A stretch of DNA of 16,915 nt from NCBI GenBank assembly GCA_028274885.1, contig JAQCMX010000042.1, positions 1-16,915 of the forward strand. The letters run 5' to 3'. The stretch comes from Haloarculaceae archaeon. GTDB lineage: Archaea > Halobacteriota > Halobacteria > Halobacteriales > Haloarculaceae. This document shows positions 13,780 through 16,915 of the stretch, piece by piece. Each line of letters begins with the position of its first letter. Within the stretch, counting starts at the first letter, position 1. The notes beneath the pieces are model-generated. The model saw only the letters and a list, made by a program, of their open reading frames with translations, did no database searches and had not been told where the DNA came from. Made by a program: the position numbers and the translations under genes.

Positions 13780-14649
13780 ATGAGTACCCAAATCGAACAA
13801 GAGACCGAACGCGAGACCGAACAGACAGACGAACAATCGCCGGAACAGCGCCGGCGTGAGGCAAAGCGTGAGCGAGAGGCCGAACGTGCCGAGGAGATCG
13901 AGCGAGCGCTCTCGGAAGCGGAGAAGACGGTCGAACTCAAGATCTTTCGGTACGACCCGGAGGTCGAGGACAAATCCGAACCCCGGTTTGACTCGTTTAC
14001 CATTCCCTTCCACAAGGGGATGACAATCCTCGACGCGATCATCTACGCGCGTGACAAATACGACTCCTCGCTCACCTTCCGTCACTCCTGTCGGCAAGCG
14101 GTCTGTGGCTCCGACGCACTGTTTATAAACGGCAAGCAGCGACTCGGTTGCAAGACCCAGGTCGGCGAACTCGAGTGGCCGGTTCGGATCGAACCGCTCC
14201 CTCACCAGGACGTGGTGAAGGATCTGGTCGTCGACATGCAGCACTTCTACGACCAGATGCATGCGGTCGAGCCGTACTTCGAGCCGGATGAACTGCCCGA
14301 TGGCGAACTTGAGGAACAGCGACAGGATCCGGAGAACCGCGAGAAGGTCAAACTCTCGACCAGGTGTATCTGGTGTGGTGCCTGCATGTCCTCGTGTAAC
14401 ATCGCAGCCGGGGACAACGAATACCTCGGCCCGGCGGCGATCAACAAGGCCTACCGCTTTGCGATGGACGAACGTGAAGGGCAAGACCGCAAGCAGGAGC
14501 GACTTCGCATCATCGAGCAGGAACACGGCGTCTGGCGGTGCCAGACACAGTTTTCCTGTACGGAGGTCTGTCCCAAGGATATCCCGCTTACCGAGCACAT
14601 ACAGGAACTGAAACGTGAAGCAGTCAAGAACAACCTCAAATTCTGGTGA
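13780..14649 (+). CDS. sdhB: Succinate dehydrogenase iron-sulfur subunit SdhB
   Basis: A 289-residue subunit with three iron-sulfur centres that relay electrons from the flavoprotein to the membrane. [2Fe-2S]: Cys104, Cys109 and Cys124, with Asp112 at the third ligand position (CGSD), as in E. coli SdhB. [4Fe-4S]: Cys196, Cys199, Cys202 and Cys264. [3Fe-4S]: Cys206, Cys254 and Cys260. The assignment follows the E. coli spacing. Residues 1-50 are an unusual, highly charged Glu/Arg-rich N-terminal extension with coiled-coil character (for example EAKREREAERAEEIERA), ahead of the usual start near VELKIFRYDP. It follows sdhD by 10 bases. Its last codons and stop contain GGTGAT, which probably acts as the Shine-Dalgarno site of sdhA. 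Confidence 0.96.
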   Translation: MSTQIEQETERETEQTDEQSPEQRRREAKREREAERAEEIERALSEAEKTVELKIFRYDPEVEDKSEPRFDSFTIPFHKGMTILDAIIYARDKYDSSLTFRHSCRQAVCGSDALFINGKQRLGCKTQVGELEWPVRIEPLPHQDVVKDLVVDMQHFYDQMHAVEPYFEPDELPDGELEEQRQDPENREKVKLSTRCIWCGACMSSCNIAAGDNEYLGPAAINKAYRFAMDEREGQDRKQERLRIIEQEHGVWRCQTQFSCTEVCPKDIPLTEHIQELKREAVKNNLKFW

Positions 14650-14650
14650 T
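14645..14650 (+). promoter_or_regulatory. Shine-Dalgarno site of sdhA overlapping the sdhB stop
   Basis: GGTGAT overlaps the last Trp codon and TGA stop of sdhB and precedes the sdhA ATG by 4 bases. It is complementary to the archaeal 16S rRNA 3' end and decides the start of sdhA in favour of ATG over the overlapping GTG. Confidence 0.6.
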
Positions 14651-14654
14651 ACCA

Positions 14655-16484
14655 ATGAATGAACACGATGTCATCGTGATCGGCGCCGGGGGCGCAGGCC
14701 TCCGTGCAGCAATCGAAGCGCACGAAGAGGGCGCAGATGTCGCCCTCGTGAGCAAACTCCATCCGGTTCGTTCCCATACCGGTGCGGCCGAAGGTGGGAT
14801 CAACGCCGCACTCCACGAGGAGGACTCCTGGGAACTGCACGCATACGACACGATGAAGGGGTCGGACTATCTCGGTGACGCCCCAGCCATCGACGCCTTC
14901 GCCAAGGAGGCACCCGACGAGGTGATCCAACTCGAACACTGGGGTATGCCGTTCTCACGGGAGGAAGACGGGACCGTTTCACAGCGCCCCTTCGGTGGGC
15001 TCTCCCACCCACGGACGACCTACGCCGGGGCCGAAACGGGCCATCACCTGTTGCACACGATGTACGAACAGGTCGTCAAACGCGGCATCGAGGTGTACGA
15101 GGAGTGGTACGTCACCCGACTGGCCGTGACCGACCACGACAATCCCGACAATCGGGAGTGTTACGGCTGCGTCGGCTACGATATCAAGACGGGCGAGGTT
15201 GCCGGCTTCTACGGCAGCGACGGCGTCATCCTCGCGACCGGCGGCCTCGGACAGGCGTTCGACCACACCACCAACGCCGTGGCCAACACCGGTGATGGCC
15301 CAGCGATGGCCTACCGTGCTGGCGCCCCCATGGAGGACATGGAGTTCGTCCAGTTCCACCCGACCTCGCTCCCCTCGACGGGCGTGCTCATCTCCGAGGG
15401 GGTCCGTGGCGAGGGAGGGATCCTCTACAACGACGAGGAAGAACGGTTCATGTTCGAGTACGGGTACGCGAACAACGAAGGTGAACTCGCGTCCCGGGAT
15501 GTGGTTTCACGCGCCGAGTTGACCCAGATCAACGAGGGCAAAGGGATCGAAGACGAGTACGTCCATCTGGACATGCGCCACCTCGGCGAGGAGCGGATTG
15601 TCGACCGCCTGGAGAACATCCTCCACCTCGCCGAAGACTTCGAGGGCGTCGATGGTCTGTCCGAACCGATGCCGGTCAAACCGGGCCAACACTACCAAAT
15701 GGGGGGCGTCGAAGTCGACGAATACGGACATACCTGCATCAATGGGCTCTATACCGTCGGCGAGAGCGCCTGTTACAGCTTGCACGGCTCCAACCGACTG
15801 GGGGGTAACGCACTCCCGGAGTTGCTCGTGTTCGGTGCACGCGCCGGACGACACGCCGCGGGCGGTGACGTGGAGCAATCACAGATCCCCACCGGACCCT
15901 CGGCCAAGTCCGAAAACGGGGACGTCGACCCGCCCGTCGATCCCGGCGCAGTCAAGAACGGGGGTGACCCTGTCGCAGCCGACGGCGGTGCCGTCGCCGC
16001 TCCAAAACAAATCCTCGACCGCGCAATCGAAACTGAGGAAGAACGTATCGAGACGTTGCTCGAACGCGACGGCATCAACCACGCCGACGTCCGCGAGACC
16101 GTCCAGCAGACGATGACCGAGAACGTCAACGTCTTTCGCGAGGAGAGCAACCTCAAACAGGCTCTGCGTGACATCCGTGAGGCCCGCGCACAGTATCAAA
16201 ACGTCGGTGTCTCTGACCCGTCCCGGACGTACAACACGGACCTGATCCACACCATCGAGACGCGCAACGTGATCGACTGTGCCGAAGCGATCGCCCTCAG
16301 CGCGCTGGCCCGTGAGGAGTTCCGCGGCGCCCACTGGCGCAAACAGCACCAGGAACGCAAGGACGACGAGTGGCTCAAGCACACGCTTCTCGCCTGGAGT
16401 GACGGCAATCCGGAGCTGTACTACAAACCGGTTATCCTCGAAGGCCACGACCAGACCTACGAACCAAAAGACCGGTCCTACTGA
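14655..16484 (+). CDS. sdhA: Succinate dehydrogenase flavoprotein subunit SdhA
   Basis: A 609-residue flavoprotein that oxidises succinate to fumarate, linking the citric acid cycle to respiration. The FAD loop GAGGAG is at 10-15. His41 in RSHTGAAEGG is the covalent FAD attachment site of complex II. Active-site candidates are His235 (QFHPT), Arg281 (SRDVVSRA), His347 (HYQMGG) and Arg381 (GSNRLGGN). The C-terminal domain has the usual helical part and ends DRSY. A proline- and acid-rich insert at about 405-450 separates the FAD domain from it. ATG at 14655 is preferred over GTG at 14646 because GGTGAT (14645-14650) then sits 4 bases upstream as a Shine-Dalgarno site and because MNEHDVIVIG is the normal family start. 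It is the last gene of sdhCDBA. Confidence 0.96.
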   Translation: MNEHDVIVIGAGGAGLRAAIEAHEEGADVALVSKLHPVRSHTGAAEGGINAALHEEDSWELHAYDTMKGSDYLGDAPAIDAFAKEAPDEVIQLEHWGMPFSREEDGTVSQRPFGGLSHPRTTYAGAETGHHLLHTMYEQVVKRGIEVYEEWYVTRLAVTDHDNPDNRECYGCVGYDIKTGEVAGFYGSDGVILATGGLGQAFDHTTNAVANTGDGPAMAYRAGAPMEDMEFVQFHPTSLPSTGVLISEGVRGEGGILYNDEEERFMFEYGYANNEGELASRDVVSRAELTQINEGKGIEDEYVHLDMRHLGEERIVDRLENILHLAEDFEGVDGLSEPMPVKPGQHYQMGGVEVDEYGHTCINGLYTVGESACYSLHGSNRLGGNALPELLVFGARAGRHAAGGDVEQSQIPTGPSAKSENGDVDPPVDPGAVKNGGDPVAADGGAVAAPKQILDRAIETEEERIETLLERDGINHADVRETVQQTMTENVNVFREESNLKQALRDIREARAQYQNVGVSDPSRTYNTDLIHTIETRNVIDCAEAIALSALAREEFRGAHWRKQHQERKDDEWLKHTLLAWSDGNPELYYKPVILEGHDQTYEPKDRSY

Positions 16485-16641
16485 CTGGGCTGATAACTTC
16501 TTGCCCTTCTCGTAAGTCTGTTTCAATCCCGTGCTGGGTTTTCTGGGTGTCTCGACCCGGGGACCGAACTCTCCCATTCTCGATTTTGTATAGACTGATT
16601 GCGACAGCAAACAGTTCGAAAGAGTTATATTTAGCTACGAA

Positions 16642-16649
16642 CAATATAG
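16642..16649 (+). promoter_or_regulatory. TATA elements of the pilin-like gene
   Basis: CAATATAG is centred about 25 bases before the ATG at 16671 and would give a leaderless start. A stronger-looking TTATATTTA at 16625-16633 lies further upstream and would give a leader of about 14 bases. Short inverted arms GTTCG (16614-16618) and CGAAC (16638-16642) flank the upstream element. Which one is used cannot be told from sequence. Confidence 0.45.
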
Positions 16650-16670
16650 TAAACAAGAGACGAGACGTGG

Positions 16671-16915
16671 ATGCGTGGGTGCAGTAAATCAGCAGAGGAG
16701 ACGGCAGAGACGCGGGCACTGGCGCCGGCGATGGCCGTTGCGTTGCTGGTGGTGATCACGGTCGTCCTCTCGATGGTCGGGTTGTTGGTTTTCCCCGAGG
16801 AGATCAGCGAACCAGCACCAGATGTAATGCTCGCGGTCGACGTCGGTCCCGACGGGAATCTGATAGTAGAGCATCGGGGTGGAGACACCATCGACACCGA
16901 CCAACTCGGGTTCGT
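16671..16915 (+). CDS. Type IV pilin-like / archaeal class III signal peptide protein (3' end outside window)
   Basis: The frame is open from ATG 16671 to the window end (81 codons). After a short polar lead (MRGCSKSAEETAET) comes RALAPAMAVALL and a long hydrophobic run (about 18-42), the layout of haloarchaeal type IV pilins (consensus RAVSPVIG followed by a hydrophobic helix) cleaved by the prepilin peptidase PibD after the Arg-Ala. The rest (DVMLAVDVGPDGNLIVEHRGGDTIDTDQLGF) looks like the start of the beta-rich pilin domain common to these proteins. A stop at 16650-16652 excludes upstream in-frame starts. LAP replaces the usual VSP next to the cleavage site. It is not clearly linked to sdh; its own promoter lies upstream. 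Confidence 0.75.
   Translation, partial: MRGCSKSAEETAETRALAPAMAVALLVVITVVLSMVGLLVFPEEISEPAPDVMLAVDVGPDGNLIVEHRGGDTIDTDQLGF

Noticed and set aside
13750..14655. Minus-strand open frame of 301 codons
   Set aside because: Antisense to sdhB in a codon-aligned frame; sdhB has all iron-sulfur ligands, and the antisense product is Leu/Phe/Arg-rich without a known fold.
1..16915. tRNA, rRNA, CRISPR arrays, integrase or attachment sites
   Set aside because: No cloverleaf with T-loop consensus, no regularly spaced repeats and no integrase frame were seen. The search was by eye, so a short intron-containing tRNA cannot be fully excluded.

Overview
The window reads as chromosome of a halophilic archaeon (class Halobacteria). 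It is GC-rich, its predicted proteins are strongly acidic, and most first genes of transcription units have a TATA-like element centred about 25-29 bases before the start codon with no room for a leader, the usual haloarchaeal leaderless arrangement. Several genes are archaeal hallmarks: Hef, F420-dependent NADP reductase, UPF0146, archaemetzincin, ABCE1/RLI, and a PIN-ATPase-KH protein. I cannot name the genus from sequence alone. I see no tRNA, rRNA, CRISPR array or intact insertion sequence.

Layout. 1-164 (-): start of a YfcE-like metallophosphoesterase, cut by the window edge. 446-5099 (-): four genes, namely the fork-repair helicase/nuclease Hef, an F420H2:NADP oxidoreductase, a HAD phosphatase and UPF0146. 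UPF0146 and the HAD gene look co-transcribed; npdG and hef each have their own TATA element. 5137-5658 (+): archaemetzincin, divergent from UPF0146 with interlocked promoters only 37 bases apart. 5784-5990 (+): small acidic protein. 6027-8200 (-): an EMC6-like membrane protein followed after 2 bases by ABCE1/RLI, a compact operon linking ribosome recycling to a presumed membrane-insertion factor. 8325-8864 (+): four-helix membrane protein. 8948-9211 (+): small winged-helix regulator. 9212-9591: 380 bases with no convincing gene. 9592-11451 (-): PIN-ATPase-KH protein.

11452-13007 is the untidy part. It holds a truncated, frameshifted remnant of a haloarchaeal uracil-DNA glycosylase family gene (-), a two-helix membrane protein (+), and a stretch that looks like a small gene broken at a run of seven G. 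13008-16484 (+) is a complete sdhCDBA operon for succinate dehydrogenase: two membrane anchors with matching His-x2-Asn-Gly motifs, the iron-sulfur subunit, and the flavoprotein. A perfect 9-base inverted repeat is centred on the sdhC TATA element and is the best regulatory lead in the window. The window ends inside a gene (16671 onward, +) with a class III (type IV pilin) signal peptide.

No clearly new multi-gene system is visible. The best leads are the symmetric operator over the sdh promoter, a PCNA-binding-like motif in the Hef linker, the decaying glycosylase gene, and the interlocked divergent promoters.
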